From an uncultured Bacteroidia bacterium (GTDB lineage Bacteria > Bacteroidota > Bacteroidia > Bacteroidales > F082), in the NCBI GenBank assembly GCA_902801625.1, contig CADCJI010000011.1, positions 1-64,000 of the forward strand: DNA of 64,000 nt, in the 5' to 3' direction. The position numbers and the translations under genes were made by a program. Each line of letters starts with the position of its first letter. Position 1 is the stretch's first letter. Positions 33,344 through 41,706 of the stretch are shown here, piece by piece. Under the pieces are notes generated by a model, which made no database searches, was not told the DNA's origin, and saw only the letters and a list, made by a program, of their open reading frames with translations.

Positions 33344-34423
33344 TCAAATCAAGTTAATTCTTTGGGCTTGTTCGAAGATGCGATGGGCACGTTGTGCGTT
33401 ATAGTTGCTGACTCCATAAAGTGCTGTGAACAATTGTGTCAAACCTGCTTCGCCATAGCCTTTTTTCAGGATATAGACAATACAAATATTTTGTAAAGCC
33501 ACGGAATAGGCCACAATGTCGAGACCTGTGCCAGCCAACTGCAAAAGCGCCAACTGATATGCCGCCTCCTCGCAATCATTGCGCAAGCGCACAATGTCAC
33601 CGATAGTCTTCATGTTTAATCGCAACAATATCTTGTAATAAGGCATAAGGCTGTCTTCATACAGCTCAGCTTGGTTGATGGCAGCAATCTTTTTGGCCAG
33701 CCGCATGAACGGTTTCAATTCAAGATAACTGCGGAAAGTGTCGCCATCAAGAGTCACTTCGTCGAAATTGCCACTAGCCACAAGTGCTTGTACTTTGCGA
33801 CGATAGTCTGTGATTTCCTTGCGGATGCGACCGAATTGCTCATCAGCTAACTCCAACATGCCAGCCAAACGGTTCATGTCGCGCTGGTACTCCAAAGGCA
33901 CTTCCACATCACTCTTGTAGCCCATGTCATGATACATGTTAGCCCAAACGTGTTGCAACGAGCTTCGCATCTGCAACTCGAAACTCATCTGGTTCAGCTC
34001 AGGCAGAGTCGGGTCTTTATACATCGTCTCGGGAATGCGGCAAATGTAGTGCAAGGACATATACCCAAAACGGTCGATTTCCAGCATCTTACGCTTATCG
34101 ACCGAGTTTTCCCAATCGATGTAGAACATCTGTTCCACAAGTGCCGAGATGATGTCCACCTCGTTGCTGTAGAAAGTGATGATGCGGAAGCCCACGATAT
34201 CAGTAATGTCATCGATCGAGTTGTATTTGTAGCCTTTCAATTCCAACTTCCCAACAAGACTGTTCTCAGTCTTGATGCGAGATTCAAGACCTGCAACGAG
34301 AATGTGGTTTTCATCGAGACAAGTACGCAACTTATTGATGACAAAGACATTTATTTTCTCGTACAAAGGCATCCTTTTTCGATACTCGTCGAGTATCATT
34401 TCGCAGTGCATGTCGAGTTTCAT
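33344..34423 (-). CDS. RelA/SpoT synthetase-domain protein
   Basis: 359 residues. Residues 30-200 carry the nucleotidyltransferase (synthetase) signature: 'LESRIKTENSLVGKL', 'ITDIVGFRIITFY', 'RFGYMSLHYICR' and 'FELQMRSSLQHVWANMYHDMGYK', with the E-x-Q motif intact. No HD, TGS or ACT domain is present, as in small alarmone synthetases, but the helical C-terminus (200-359) is far longer than in RelQ/RelP and is unrecognised. The gene follows the STAS gene by 5 nt. Likely a (p)ppGpp synthetase controlled by the operon's partner switch (inference). Confidence 0.85.
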   Translation of the reverse strand: MKLDMHCEMILDEYRKRMPLYEKINVFVINKLRTCLDENHILVAGLESRIKTENSLVGKLELKGYKYNSIDDITDIVGFRIITFYSNEVDIISALVEQMFYIDWENSVDKRKMLEIDRFGYMSLHYICRIPETMYKDPTLPELNQMSFELQMRSSLQHVWANMYHDMGYKSDVEVPLEYQRDMNRLAGMLELADEQFGRIRKEITDYRRKVQALVASGNFDEVTLDGDTFRSYLELKPFMRLAKKIAAINQAELYEDSLMPYYKILLRLNMKTIGDIVRLRNDCEEAAYQLALLQLAGTGLDIVAYSVALQNICIVYILKKGYGEAGLTQLFTALYGVSNYNAQRAHRIFEQAQRINLI

Positions 34424-34428
34424 AGCGC

Positions 34429-34731
34429 CTAAAGGATGGTGATGATGTTGGAAAAACCTGTGATATCGAACACCTCTTTTACCAAAGGGTTCATATTACG
34501 CATCACCAACTTGCCTTTACGTGCGATAACGCTTTTTTGCAGCATGAGAAAAATGCGTAGCCCCTGCGACGAGGTGTAGGTCATGCCTGAGCAGTCGATA
34601 TCAATGTCTGGACGGTCTCCTTCCATCAGTGGAGCAATGTCCTGTTGGAATTGGCTAGCACAGGAAGTATCGATACGCCCATTCAGCGTTACTAAGGTCT
34701 TCTCGTCTTGTTTATTAATCGTAATATCCAT
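34429..34731 (-). CDS. STAS-domain anti-sigma factor antagonist (RsbV/SpoIIAA-like)
   Basis: 100 residues, a single STAS domain. 'IDCSGMTYTSSQGLRIFLMLQ' is the conserved phosphorylation loop, with Ser54/Ser55 as the candidate site. In partner switches the unphosphorylated antagonist binds the RsbW-like kinase and releases its target; the PP2C phosphatase resets it. All three components are in this operon. The 31-nt gap upstream is made almost only of TTTAGAG-type repeats. Confidence 0.9.
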   Translation of the reverse strand: MDITINKQDEKTLVTLNGRIDTSCASQFQQDIAPLMEGDRPDIDIDCSGMTYTSSQGLRIFLMLQKSVIARKGKLVMRNMNPLVKEVFDITGFSNIITIL

Positions 34732-34738
34732 ATTATAT

Positions 34739-34771
34739 TCTCTAAACTCTAAACACTAAACTTTAAACTCT
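34739..34771 (-). repeat. TTTAGAG-type repeat at the RsbW-like gene's stop codon
   Basis: Read on the minus strand: the stop TAA is followed by AGTTTAGTGTTTAGAG and TTTAGAG. It is the same family and orientation as the arrays after rarA and dnaX. It lies inside an operon, between the ATP-binding and STAS genes. Confidence 0.75.
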
Positions 34772-35167
34772 TTTAGTCATAGTCAGAACATTGTTCCCAT
34801 CCACATACTGATAGTTGATGCTATCCATCATTTTCTTGCAGAGGAAGATGCCTAATCCACCCACTTTGCGTTCGTTAGCTGGAAGTGTAACATCTGGTTC
34901 GGACGCCTCAAGTGGATTGAAAGGCACGCCTGCATCGCGTAACTCTATGGTGAGGATAAGCGAGTCGTGGTCAAGGCTTGTGCCCACTTCCAGCCAACCA
35001 ATGCCACCTTCGTAGGCATAACACACCACATTTTCGACCGCTTCCTCAATGGAGAGCCTCAACTTGAATTGCAAAGCTTCATCGGAGGGCATGTCAGGCG
35101 AAGCCATCAGGAAATCAATGATTTCACTGCTCTTGTCAGTTATCGGGTTGAATCGTTTTTTAGTCAT
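34763..35167 (-). CDS. RsbW/SpoIIAB-like ATP-binding protein (anti-sigma factor kinase type)
   Basis: 134 residues, a GHKL (HATPase_c) fold. N-box 'SIEEAVENVVCYAYEGG', G1 'DAGVPFNPLE' and G2 'GGLGIFLCKKMMDSI'. This is the serine-kinase/anti-sigma class rather than a histidine kinase (no dimerisation or HisKA part). Bacteroidota have no classical SigB, so the partner may be another protein, possibly one encoded downstream. The start lies 1 nt after the phosphatase stop, so translation is coupled. Confidence 0.88.
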   Translation of the reverse strand: MTKKRFNPITDKSSEIIDFLMASPDMPSDEALQFKLRLSIEEAVENVVCYAYEGGIGWLEVGTSLDHDSLILTIELRDAGVPFNPLEASEPDVTLPANERKVGGLGIFLCKKMMDSINYQYVDGNNVLTMTKRV

Positions 35168-35168
35168 G

Positions 35169-36224
35169 CTAGTTAATTTTTACACTCATAATCGTAATAT
35201 CGTCATTTTGCGGGTTGCCTTCGGCAAAAGCATTCACTGAAGCGTAGAGGCTTTCAACTATGGCTCTTTCCTGGGAATTATTGGGTTGGGTAGACGTTTC
35301 AGGAAGCGTTTCTACAACATGTTTGGCCCAATCCATGAGACGATCTTTGCCATATTGGGTTTGGTCCTTCTTTTCTGCTTCAGTCACACCGTCGGTGTAG
35401 GCAACAATGCGTGTACCTGCTTTCAAATCAAGGCCTTCAGCATCGTAGGCGAAATCTTTGAACAGTCCGATAGCTATATTGGATTTGGCCTTGAGGAAAT
35501 ATGGCTCATCATCAGGGGGGATGACCAAAACAGGACAATGACCTGCGTTGCAATAATCCACATGACGCGTCTTAAGATTAACGCGGGCGACAAACAAAGT
35601 GACAAATATCCCGCTGTTGTTCGCTTCACTGACACTATCATTGATGCGGCGCAAGGTCTTATCCAAAGGCAAGTCAAGTCCTTCCACAATGTGAAGTGTC
35701 GCATTCGTGATGGCCATCATCAGTGAGGCTGGCATCCCTTTGCCCGACACATCGCCGATGGCGAAATAAAGATTGTCGTCTTTGAGGGTGAAGTCGTAAA
35801 GGTCTCCACCTACTTCCTTGGCAGGATTCATAAGAGCGTAAATCTGCGGAGGAAAGTCTGTGTTCAGCATTCCCATCTGAATGTCGCGTGCCATATTGAG
35901 TTCCGACTCCATGCGTTCATTGGCCGTAGCCGTGGTCTGCAACTCGTCAGTGATGGGGCGTGTCTTTGTCCGAATGATACGGCGACACACAAAATACAAC
36001 ACCAAAAGACTCACCAAGGCAATCACAATCAAGGTAATTTGCATCTCAGACGAACGGAGCAAAAACCTCAAAGGCTCCTCTGGTACTATGGCGGTTTTAC
36101 GGACTTCCCTGCCAAGAATCACATTGGAAGCCACCGCCACCGCCAACTGTGACACGACGAAAATGGCAGACGCAACCCCTAGGATGGTCCAACTCAATCG
36201 GCTGGCAAACGATTTCCTTTTCAT
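35169..36224 (-). CDS. membrane PP2C phosphatase (RsbU/SpoIIE-like)
   Basis: 351 residues from the ATG at 36224. Two transmembrane helices (about 13-35 and 61-82) frame a short extracytoplasmic segment. A signalling helix follows, then the SpoIIE/PP2C domain: 'EVGGDLYDF', 'GDVSGKGMPASLMMA', 'NAGHCPVLV', 'YTDGVTEAE' and 'NDDITIMSV', with the metal-binding Asp residues present. It would dephosphorylate the STAS protein in response to a membrane signal. First gene of the five-gene operon; promoter at 36253-36280. Confidence 0.9.
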   Translation of the reverse strand: MKRKSFASRLSWTILGVASAIFVVSQLAVAVASNVILGREVRKTAIVPEEPLRFLLRSSEMQITLIVIALVSLLVLYFVCRRIIRTKTRPITDELQTTATANERMESELNMARDIQMGMLNTDFPPQIYALMNPAKEVGGDLYDFTLKDDNLYFAIGDVSGKGMPASLMMAITNATLHIVEGLDLPLDKTLRRINDSVSEANNSGIFVTLFVARVNLKTRHVDYCNAGHCPVLVIPPDDEPYFLKAKSNIAIGLFKDFAYDAEGLDLKAGTRIVAYTDGVTEAEKKDQTQYGKDRLMDWAKHVVETLPETSTQPNNSQERAIVESLYASVNAFAEGNPQNDDITIMSVKIN

Positions 36225-36252
36225 GGAAGGCAATTACTCCGTTAAAACCTTG

Positions 36253-36280
36253 CAAAGGTACGAAAACTTGTAAAAACCAA
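36253..36280 (-). promoter_or_regulatory. promoter of the partner-switch/alarmone operon
   Basis: On the minus strand TTG (36278-36280), a 17-nt spacer and TACCTTTG (36253-36260), 28 nt before the phosphatase start. Confidence 0.6.
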
Positions 36281-36300
36281 TATGTTTCTAGTTTTTTTTC

Positions 36301-36308
36301 TATTTTTG
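36301..36308 (+). promoter_or_regulatory. -7 box TATTTTTG for the kinase-like gene
   Basis: TATTTTTG followed by TC, 17 nt before the start at 36326; no good -33 seen. Confidence 0.5.
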
Positions 36309-36325
36309 TCGAAAAATCACAAACA

Positions 36326-37156
36326 ATGGAAGCCATAAAGATCTCTTTGGATGACTATATCCTATCTGGAGGCGGTTTCAATGGCGAAAGCTATGACCAC
36401 AAAACCGATCCTTCCATCATGCTTAAGCTCTATTTTCCAGGCAAAATCCAACAGCCTTTGGATGAAATGATACTAGCCAGAAAAGTCTATGAATCAGGCA
36501 TTCCCACCCCAGAACCCGGTGAATATGTAGTTACTGAAGACGGGCGCTATGGCATCCGATTCCGCCGCATCGTTGGCAAGTTGTCCTACTCACGTGCTGC
36601 TGGCGACCATCCTGAAAACGTCAAGCAATATGCAGAGGAATTTGCGCAAATATGTCTCCAACTGCATTCAACCCACGTTGACACTACACAGTTCGAAAAC
36701 ATCAAAGACCGCTATTGTCGCTTGCTGGCCGAAAACCCATTTTTCACATCGGAAGAAAAGGAAAAACTCAGCAAGTTTATTGCCGAGGTTCCCGACACCG
36801 ACACGGCCATCCACGGCGACTTGCAGTTTTCCAACGCCATTTTCGTCGACGACCAACGTTATTTCATCGACCTTGGAGATTTCTGCTATGGACATCCTAA
36901 CTTTGATGTCGCTATGATGTATCTCTGTTGCATCCTCGACGGTGAAGAATACCTTCAAAATATCTTCCACATGAGCAAAGCCACTGCAATTCGATTTTGG
37001 GAGGCATTTGCTACTGTTTACTTTGGTGAAAGCCGTTCACTTGAAGATATTGCCAAAGAAATCGAACCCTTTGCTGGCCTCAAGACCCTAATCATCGAAC
37101 GCGACTCGGGAAAACCAATGACTGAGTTCCGCAAGGCTTTGAAAGGCATCCTTTAG
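36326..37156 (+). CDS. aminoglycoside-phosphotransferase-like small-molecule kinase
   Basis: 276 residues. Protein-kinase-like fold of the APH/choline-kinase type: N-lobe 'SIMLKLYF' with the ATP Lys, catalytic loop 'IHGDLQFSNAIF' and metal site 'RYFIDLGDFCYGHP'. The sequence fits the TIGR02172 family first noted in Fibrobacter. The substrate is unknown, and resistance should not be assumed. It starts divergently from the partner-switch operon. Confidence 0.8.
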   Translation: MEAIKISLDDYILSGGGFNGESYDHKTDPSIMLKLYFPGKIQQPLDEMILARKVYESGIPTPEPGEYVVTEDGRYGIRFRRIVGKLSYSRAAGDHPENVKQYAEEFAQICLQLHSTHVDTTQFENIKDRYCRLLAENPFFTSEEKEKLSKFIAEVPDTDTAIHGDLQFSNAIFVDDQRYFIDLGDFCYGHPNFDVAMMYLCCILDGEEYLQNIFHMSKATAIRFWEAFATVYFGESRSLEDIAKEIEPFAGLKTLIIERDSGKPMTEFRKALKGIL

Positions 37157-37164
37157 TATATGCC

Positions 37165-37231
37165 GTAGGGCTGTCACATTAGGACAGCCAGTGTTATAAT
37201 AACATCGGTTGCCGTGATACAACAGCCCTAC
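37165..37231. repeat. inverted repeat with GTAGGGCTGT arms
   Basis: GTAGGGCTGT (37165-37174) and ACAGCCCTAC (37222-37231) are perfect complements; an inner GACAGCC adds to the structure. It fills the 86-nt gap between the kinase-like gene and the aminotransferase. Same family as 15887-15902 and 10900-10912. Confidence 0.7.
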
Positions 37232-37242
37232 ATGCAATATAA

Positions 37243-38460
37243 TTATCTCAACCTTCCGGGATACACTTTCAAGGCCTCTTCGAGACACTTGATAGCAGCC
37301 TTCAGGTCATCTATGCAGATGCAGTAGGTGATACGGGCCTGATGACGTCCCTTTTCGGGGTCGGCATAGAAACCTGTGGCGGGAGCCAACATCACCGTGG
37401 CACCGTTGTAACTAAAGTCGGTGAGCAACCACTGGCAGAACTTGTCGCTATCGTCGATGGGCAAGTCGATGACGGTGTAGAAAGCGCCCTTAGGCATTGG
37501 GCAGAAGCATCCAGGAATTCTGTTGACACCTTCAACGATGACATTGCGGCGGGCAATGTATTCGTTATACACGCCATCAAAGTATGACTGTGGAGTATCG
37601 ACAGCGGCTTCAGCAAAGATCTGACCAAAGCTTGGTGGCGACAGACGGGCCTGAGCCAAACGCATAGCGATGGCATAGACCTCACTATTGCGAGTCACCA
37701 TGCAACCCACACGGGCACCGCATGCGCTGTAACGCTTCGAGACCGAGTCGAACAGGACAGTGTTACGCTCCAATCCTTCAAGTTGCATCACGCTGAAGTG
37801 CTTGTGACCGTCATAGCAGAACTCACGATACACCTCATCAGCAAATAGATAAAGGTCGTACTTCTTGACCAAACCAGCCACCTTCAGCAACTCCTCGTGG
37901 GTGTAAAGATAACCCGTGGGGTTGTTGGGGTTACAGATCATGATGGCCCTGGTGCGAGGTGTGATAACTTTCTCGAATTCCTCAATGGGAGGCAGAGCGA
38001 AGCCCGTCTTGATGTCGCTGGGGATAGTGACAATCTTGGCATCGCACAGCTTGGCGAAGGTGTTATAGTTGGTATAGTAAGGTTCCGGGATGATGATTTC
38101 GTCGCCAGGATTGAGGCAAACGGTAAAAGCCATTTGCAAAGCCTCGCTACCGCCAGTGGTGACGATAATTTGGTTCGGGGTCACATCGATGCCATGACGG
38201 TGGTAATAGTTGCAGAGAGCGCGACGATAGCTCGGGATACCGGCCGAGTGGCTGTATTCCAACACACCATGGCTGGCAGGAAGATCCTTGGCGGTCTCGG
38301 CAAGGACTTTCAAGGCACCTTTAGGCGTCTCAATGTCGGGCTGACCGATGTTGAGGTGATACACATGGATGCCACGCTCTTTGGCGGCATCAGCAAAAGG
38401 AACAAGTTTACGGATTGCCGATTGTGGCAAATCCAGACCTTTTTTGGATATTTGTGGCAT
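37243..38460 (-). CDS. class I/II PLP-dependent aminotransferase (AspC/AlaA-like)
   Basis: 405 residues from the ATG at 38460. Fold-type I motifs: 'HLNIGQPDIETP', 'TTGGSEALQMAF', 'NPNNPTGYLY', 'ADEVYREFCYDG' and the PLP-Lys site 'SVSKRYSACGARVGC', plus the late Arg in 'HQARITYCI'. It belongs to the aspartate/alanine aminotransferase group; the substrate cannot be fixed from sequence. It ends beside the inverted repeat at 37165 and follows a terminator. Confidence 0.9.
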   Translation of the reverse strand: MPQISKKGLDLPQSAIRKLVPFADAAKERGIHVYHLNIGQPDIETPKGALKVLAETAKDLPASHGVLEYSHSAGIPSYRRALCNYYHRHGIDVTPNQIIVTTGGSEALQMAFTVCLNPGDEIIIPEPYYTNYNTFAKLCDAKIVTIPSDIKTGFALPPIEEFEKVITPRTRAIMICNPNNPTGYLYTHEELLKVAGLVKKYDLYLFADEVYREFCYDGHKHFSVMQLEGLERNTVLFDSVSKRYSACGARVGCMVTRNSEVYAIAMRLAQARLSPPSFGQIFAEAAVDTPQSYFDGVYNEYIARRNVIVEGVNRIPGCFCPMPKGAFYTVIDLPIDDSDKFCQWLLTDFSYNGATVMLAPATGFYADPEKGRHQARITYCICIDDLKAAIKCLEEALKVYPGRLR

Positions 38461-38477
38461 AAGTTGTTGTTTTTGAA

Positions 38478-38516
38478 TAAAAAGCCATCTAACGGAAACA
38501 TTAGACGGCTTCTTTA
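38478..38516 (-). terminator. terminator after the DUF1573 gene
   Basis: Minus strand: AAGCCGTCTAA and TTAGATGGCTT pair (one mismatched position) around TGTTTCCG and are followed by TTTATT. It separates the DUF1573 gene from the aminotransferase. Confidence 0.65.
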
Positions 38517-38536
38517 ATCTTAATAAATTACTTTCA

Positions 38537-38995
38537 TTATTGTTTGTTGACAGGTGAGCCCTTGCCAAAATCGTTCTTTTTCTCAGGCATGGCTTCGTTG
38601 GCTTGTTCAAGCACGCGACCCTTGATACGCAACACCACAGTTGAGTTCTTGAGAGCATTGGAAGTAACAGTCACGGTCTTGTTAATGTTGCCGACACGAT
38701 TGGTTTTGTAGGTCACCTTGATGACATCCGATTCGCCAGGAAGGATGGGTTCGTTGGGCCATGAAGGGATGGTGCATCCGCAACTCGACTTGGGCTTCTG
38801 AATGAGAAGAGGCTCGTTACCCGTATTGGTGAACCGGAACTCACATTCGCCATTGCCGTTAAATGGGACATCGCCATAGTCGTGAACCAGTTTTTCAAAT
38901 TCAATTTCAGGACCAATGGCAGCCTTGCTGTCTTGCGCCTTGGCAACTCCAACCATAAGGAACATAATGCCAAGCAGATAAATGATTTTCTTCAT
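38537..38995 (-). CDS. DUF1573 exported protein
   Basis: 152 residues. Signal peptide MKKIIYLLGIMFLMVGVAKAQ, then an Ig-like/ASH-type domain with 'HDYGDVPFNGNGECEFRFTNTGNEPLLI', the Cys pair 'SSCGCTIPSWP' and 'GESDVIKVTYKTN'. DUF1573 proteins are abundant in Bacteroidota and presumably periplasmic; function unknown. Monocistronic, with a TAATTTTG -7 box at 39020-39027 and a terminator. Confidence 0.9.
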   Translation of the reverse strand: MKKIIYLLGIMFLMVGVAKAQDSKAAIGPEIEFEKLVHDYGDVPFNGNGECEFRFTNTGNEPLLIQKPKSSCGCTIPSWPNEPILPGESDVIKVTYKTNRVGNINKTVTVTSNALKNSTVVLRIKGRVLEQANEAMPEKKNDFGKGSPVNKQ

Positions 38996-39019
38996 TTCGT
39001 AATGATTTTAAAATTGTTG

Positions 39020-39027
39020 CAAAATTA
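39020..39027 (-). promoter_or_regulatory. -7 box TAATTTTG for the DUF1573 gene
   Basis: The reverse complement of CAAAATTA fits TAnnTTTG, 24 nt before the start. Confidence 0.5.
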
Positions 39028-39099
39028 TGAATTATTTTTGTTCGTTGTTCAAATATGCCAATTTTTCAAACATTTTTTCTTTTTGTCAAAAACCATACC

Positions 39100-39138
39100 A
39101 AAAAAACAATCCCCCAAGAAAAGCCTTGAGGGATTGTT
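39100..39138 (-). terminator. terminator after hppA
   Basis: AACAATCCC and GGGATTGTT pair, with an inner CAAG/CTTG, and the minus strand continues in a run of T's. It lies 73 nt downstream of the hppA stop. Confidence 0.75.
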
Positions 39139-39210
39139 GAACTATTTAAAACAGCCTTTTCTGCCCATAGATTACAAATTGGAATGACATAGGCAAAAAT
39201 AGCTTTGCTT

Positions 39211-41433
39211 TTACAGCAAGTGGCAGGTGACCGTCAAACCGGCCATCACGATGCTCACCATGCTCATCAGCTTGATGAGGATGTTCAGCGATGGTCCTGA
39301 CGTATCCTTGAACGGGTCACCAACAGTGTCACCGACGACGGTGGCCTTGTGGTTTTCAGAACCCTTACCACCGAAGTTGCCTTCTTCGACATACTTCTTG
39401 GCATTGTCCCAAGCACCGCCCGAGTTGGCCATGAAGACAGCCAGCACAAAACCAGTGGCCAGGCCTCCAATCAACAGACCGAGGACACCAGGCACACCGA
39501 GGATGACACCCGTCAGAATCGGGACGAGGATGGCGAGGATAGAAGGCACCAGCATCTCATGTTGGGCACCTTTCGTGGAGATAGCCACGCAACGCTCGTA
39601 GTCGGGTTCGGCCTTGCCTTCAAGGATACCCTTGATGGTGCTGAACTGACGGCGGACTTCCTCCACCATCTTCTGGGCGGCACGACCCACAGCGTTCATC
39701 GTCATGCCGCAGAACACGAAGGCCATCATGGCACCAATGAACACACCGACGAGAACGACGGGGTTCATCAGGTTAACATTGTAGGCTTCCATAAAGTCAA
39801 CCAAAGTGGCTTTGGCGGCTTCCACACCGTTAGGCAGGTCTTGTCCGATACGGATCAAGGCGATCTTGATTTCCTCAACGTATGAAGCCAACAGGGCGAG
39901 AGCCGTCAGAGCGGCCGAGCCGATGGCAAAGCCCTTACCGGTGGCAGCAGTAGTGTTGCCGAGGGCGTCGAGAGCATCGGTACGTTTGCGCACTTCAGGT
40001 TCCAGACCACTCATCTCGGCGTTACCACCAGCGTTGTCGGCAATAGGACCGTAAGCGTCGGTAGCCAGGGTGATGCCCAAGGTGGAGAGCATACCCACGG
40101 CAGCGATACCGATACCATAAAGACCTCTCGAAAGGTTAGCGGCAGTAAACTCAATATTGAAGCCATTGGCGCAGAGATAGGCCAACACGATGGCCACACC
40201 CACAGTGACGACGGGGATGGCCGTAGAAAGCATACCTAAGCCCAAGCCAGAGATGATGACCGTGGCAGGACCTGTCTTCGAGCTCTCGGCCACCTTTTGC
40301 GTAGGCTTGTAGCTCTGCGAGGTATAGTATTCAGTAGCTTTACCAATGATCACGCCAGCGAGTAAGCCGACCACCACGGAGAGTGAAGTCTGCCACCACA
40401 TATTGGCGTATTCACCTGTCTCTTTTCCAAACAGGAAATACATGATGCCGAAAGTAGCAGCAGCAATCAAGACAGCGGCAGTATTAGTGCCACGGCTCAA
40501 AGCGCCAAGAAGTTCTTTCATGCCAGCGTTTTCCTTGGTGCGCACCATGAAGATACCAATCAAGGAAAGCAACACACCGACAGCGGCAATAAGCATAGGA
40601 GCAAGCACGGCCTTAAACTGCATGCCTTCAACGGCAGCAGTGGCGAAAGCAGAAGCACCAAGTGCCATGGTAGCCAGGATGGAGCCAGCATATGACTCAT
40701 AAAGGTCGGCACCCATGCCAGCCACGTCACCGACATTGTCACCGACGTTATCGGCGATGGTAGCAGGGTTACGCGGGTCGTCCTCAGGAATGTTGTACTC
40801 AGTCTTACCAACGAGGTCGGCACCGACATCAGCAGCCTTGGTGTAGATACCGCCACCCACACGGGCAAACAGAGCCTGTGTGGAAGCACCCATACCGAAG
40901 GTCAGCATGGTTGTGGTGATGGTGATGAGGTCGTTTTCGGCTCCGACAGCCGCAAGCAAACCTGTTCCGTTCAACACAAGGAACCACACGGACACGTCAA
41001 GCAAGGCAAGGCCTACCACGACGAGACCCATAACGGCACCCGAACGGAAAGCTACTTGGAGTCCGCTATTGAGCGACTTGCGTGCTGCATTTGCGGTACG
41101 TGCCGAAGCATAGGTAGCTGTCTTCATACCGAAGAAGCCCGCCAAACCCGAGAAGAAACCGCCCGTGAGGAAGGCAAACCACACGACGCCGTTCTGCAAC
41201 TTGAAGTAGGCCATGATACCGAAAATGGCTGCCAAGATGACGAACACAATGATCACCACCTTGTACTGCTGCTTCAGGTAAGCCATGGCTCCTTTACGCA
41301 CATGCGCAGCGATTTTCTTCATCAGGTCAGTACCTTCGTCTTGTTTCATCATCTGCTTGTAGAAGATGAAAGCAAATGCCAGGGCCAAGATCGAGGCCGC
41401 CAGCACAATGTAAATAATACTGTTGCTAATCAT
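39211..41433 (-). CDS. hppA: K+-stimulated membrane pyrophosphatase (ion pump)
   Basis: 740 residues with about 16 transmembrane helices. The catalytic loop 'GGGIYTKAADVGADLVGKTE' followed by 'NIPEDDPRNPATIADNVGDNVGD' and the later 'DAYGPIADNAGGNAEMSGLE' bind pyrophosphate and Mg2+. Ala in 'GNTTAATGKG' (in place of Lys) marks the K+-stimulated class. Bacteroidota members of this class usually export Na+ (some also H+); the ion here is inferred. It recovers energy from PPi and drives secondary Na+ transport, for example by the NSS transporter at 55840. Confidence 0.95.
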   Translation of the reverse strand: MISNSIIYIVLAASILALAFAFIFYKQMMKQDEGTDLMKKIAAHVRKGAMAYLKQQYKVVIIVFVILAAIFGIMAYFKLQNGVVWFAFLTGGFFSGLAGFFGMKTATYASARTANAARKSLNSGLQVAFRSGAVMGLVVVGLALLDVSVWFLVLNGTGLLAAVGAENDLITITTTMLTFGMGASTQALFARVGGGIYTKAADVGADLVGKTEYNIPEDDPRNPATIADNVGDNVGDVAGMGADLYESYAGSILATMALGASAFATAAVEGMQFKAVLAPMLIAAVGVLLSLIGIFMVRTKENAGMKELLGALSRGTNTAAVLIAAATFGIMYFLFGKETGEYANMWWQTSLSVVVGLLAGVIIGKATEYYTSQSYKPTQKVAESSKTGPATVIISGLGLGMLSTAIPVVTVGVAIVLAYLCANGFNIEFTAANLSRGLYGIGIAAVGMLSTLGITLATDAYGPIADNAGGNAEMSGLEPEVRKRTDALDALGNTTAATGKGFAIGSAALTALALLASYVEEIKIALIRIGQDLPNGVEAAKATLVDFMEAYNVNLMNPVVLVGVFIGAMMAFVFCGMTMNAVGRAAQKMVEEVRRQFSTIKGILEGKAEPDYERCVAISTKGAQHEMLVPSILAILVPILTGVILGVPGVLGLLIGGLATGFVLAVFMANSGGAWDNAKKYVEEGNFGGKGSENHKATVVGDTVGDPFKDTSGPSLNILIKLMSMVSIVMAGLTVTCHLL

Positions 41434-41579
41434 AAGATTGTTATTTAGTTAAACTTGTTTTGATTCAAAAATAACAGTTCTTCTAGCTGTTTTCAGTTGC
41501 TTTGAGGGGACAAAAATAAGGACAAATTATATTGAAATGAAAATTTTTTGCAGAGTTTTTTTCGTAAAAACAACTTTTT

Positions 41580-41610
41580 TTGCTCGTTTCCAAAAAAGTC
41601 CCTACTTTTG
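41580..41610 (+). promoter_or_regulatory. Bacteroidota promoter for the bifunctional nuclease gene
   Basis: TTG (41580-41582), a 20-nt spacer and TACTTTTG (41603-41610). The leader is about 90 nt. On the opposite strand, CAAAAATA at 41511-41518 and 41466-41473 are candidate -7 boxes for hppA. Confidence 0.65.
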
Positions 41611-41706
41611 ACGATTGAAGGAAAAAGGTTTAGTTCTTTAATTGAGACTTGAAAATCAATTTTTTAGCATAGTTGGACCTCACCTACCTTCCCAAAACGA
41701 GCAAAA

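Noticed and set aside
32778..34423. A split long RelA/SpoT protein (HD and synthetase broken apart).
   Set aside because: The order is reversed compared with RelA/SpoT (synthetase first, HD second), each has its own start and stop, and TGS/ACT domains are absent, so these are two separate small proteins.
36326..37156. An aminoglycoside resistance gene.
   Set aside because: Only the general kinase fold is shared; the sequence fits a broad family with unknown substrates, and no resistance context is present.
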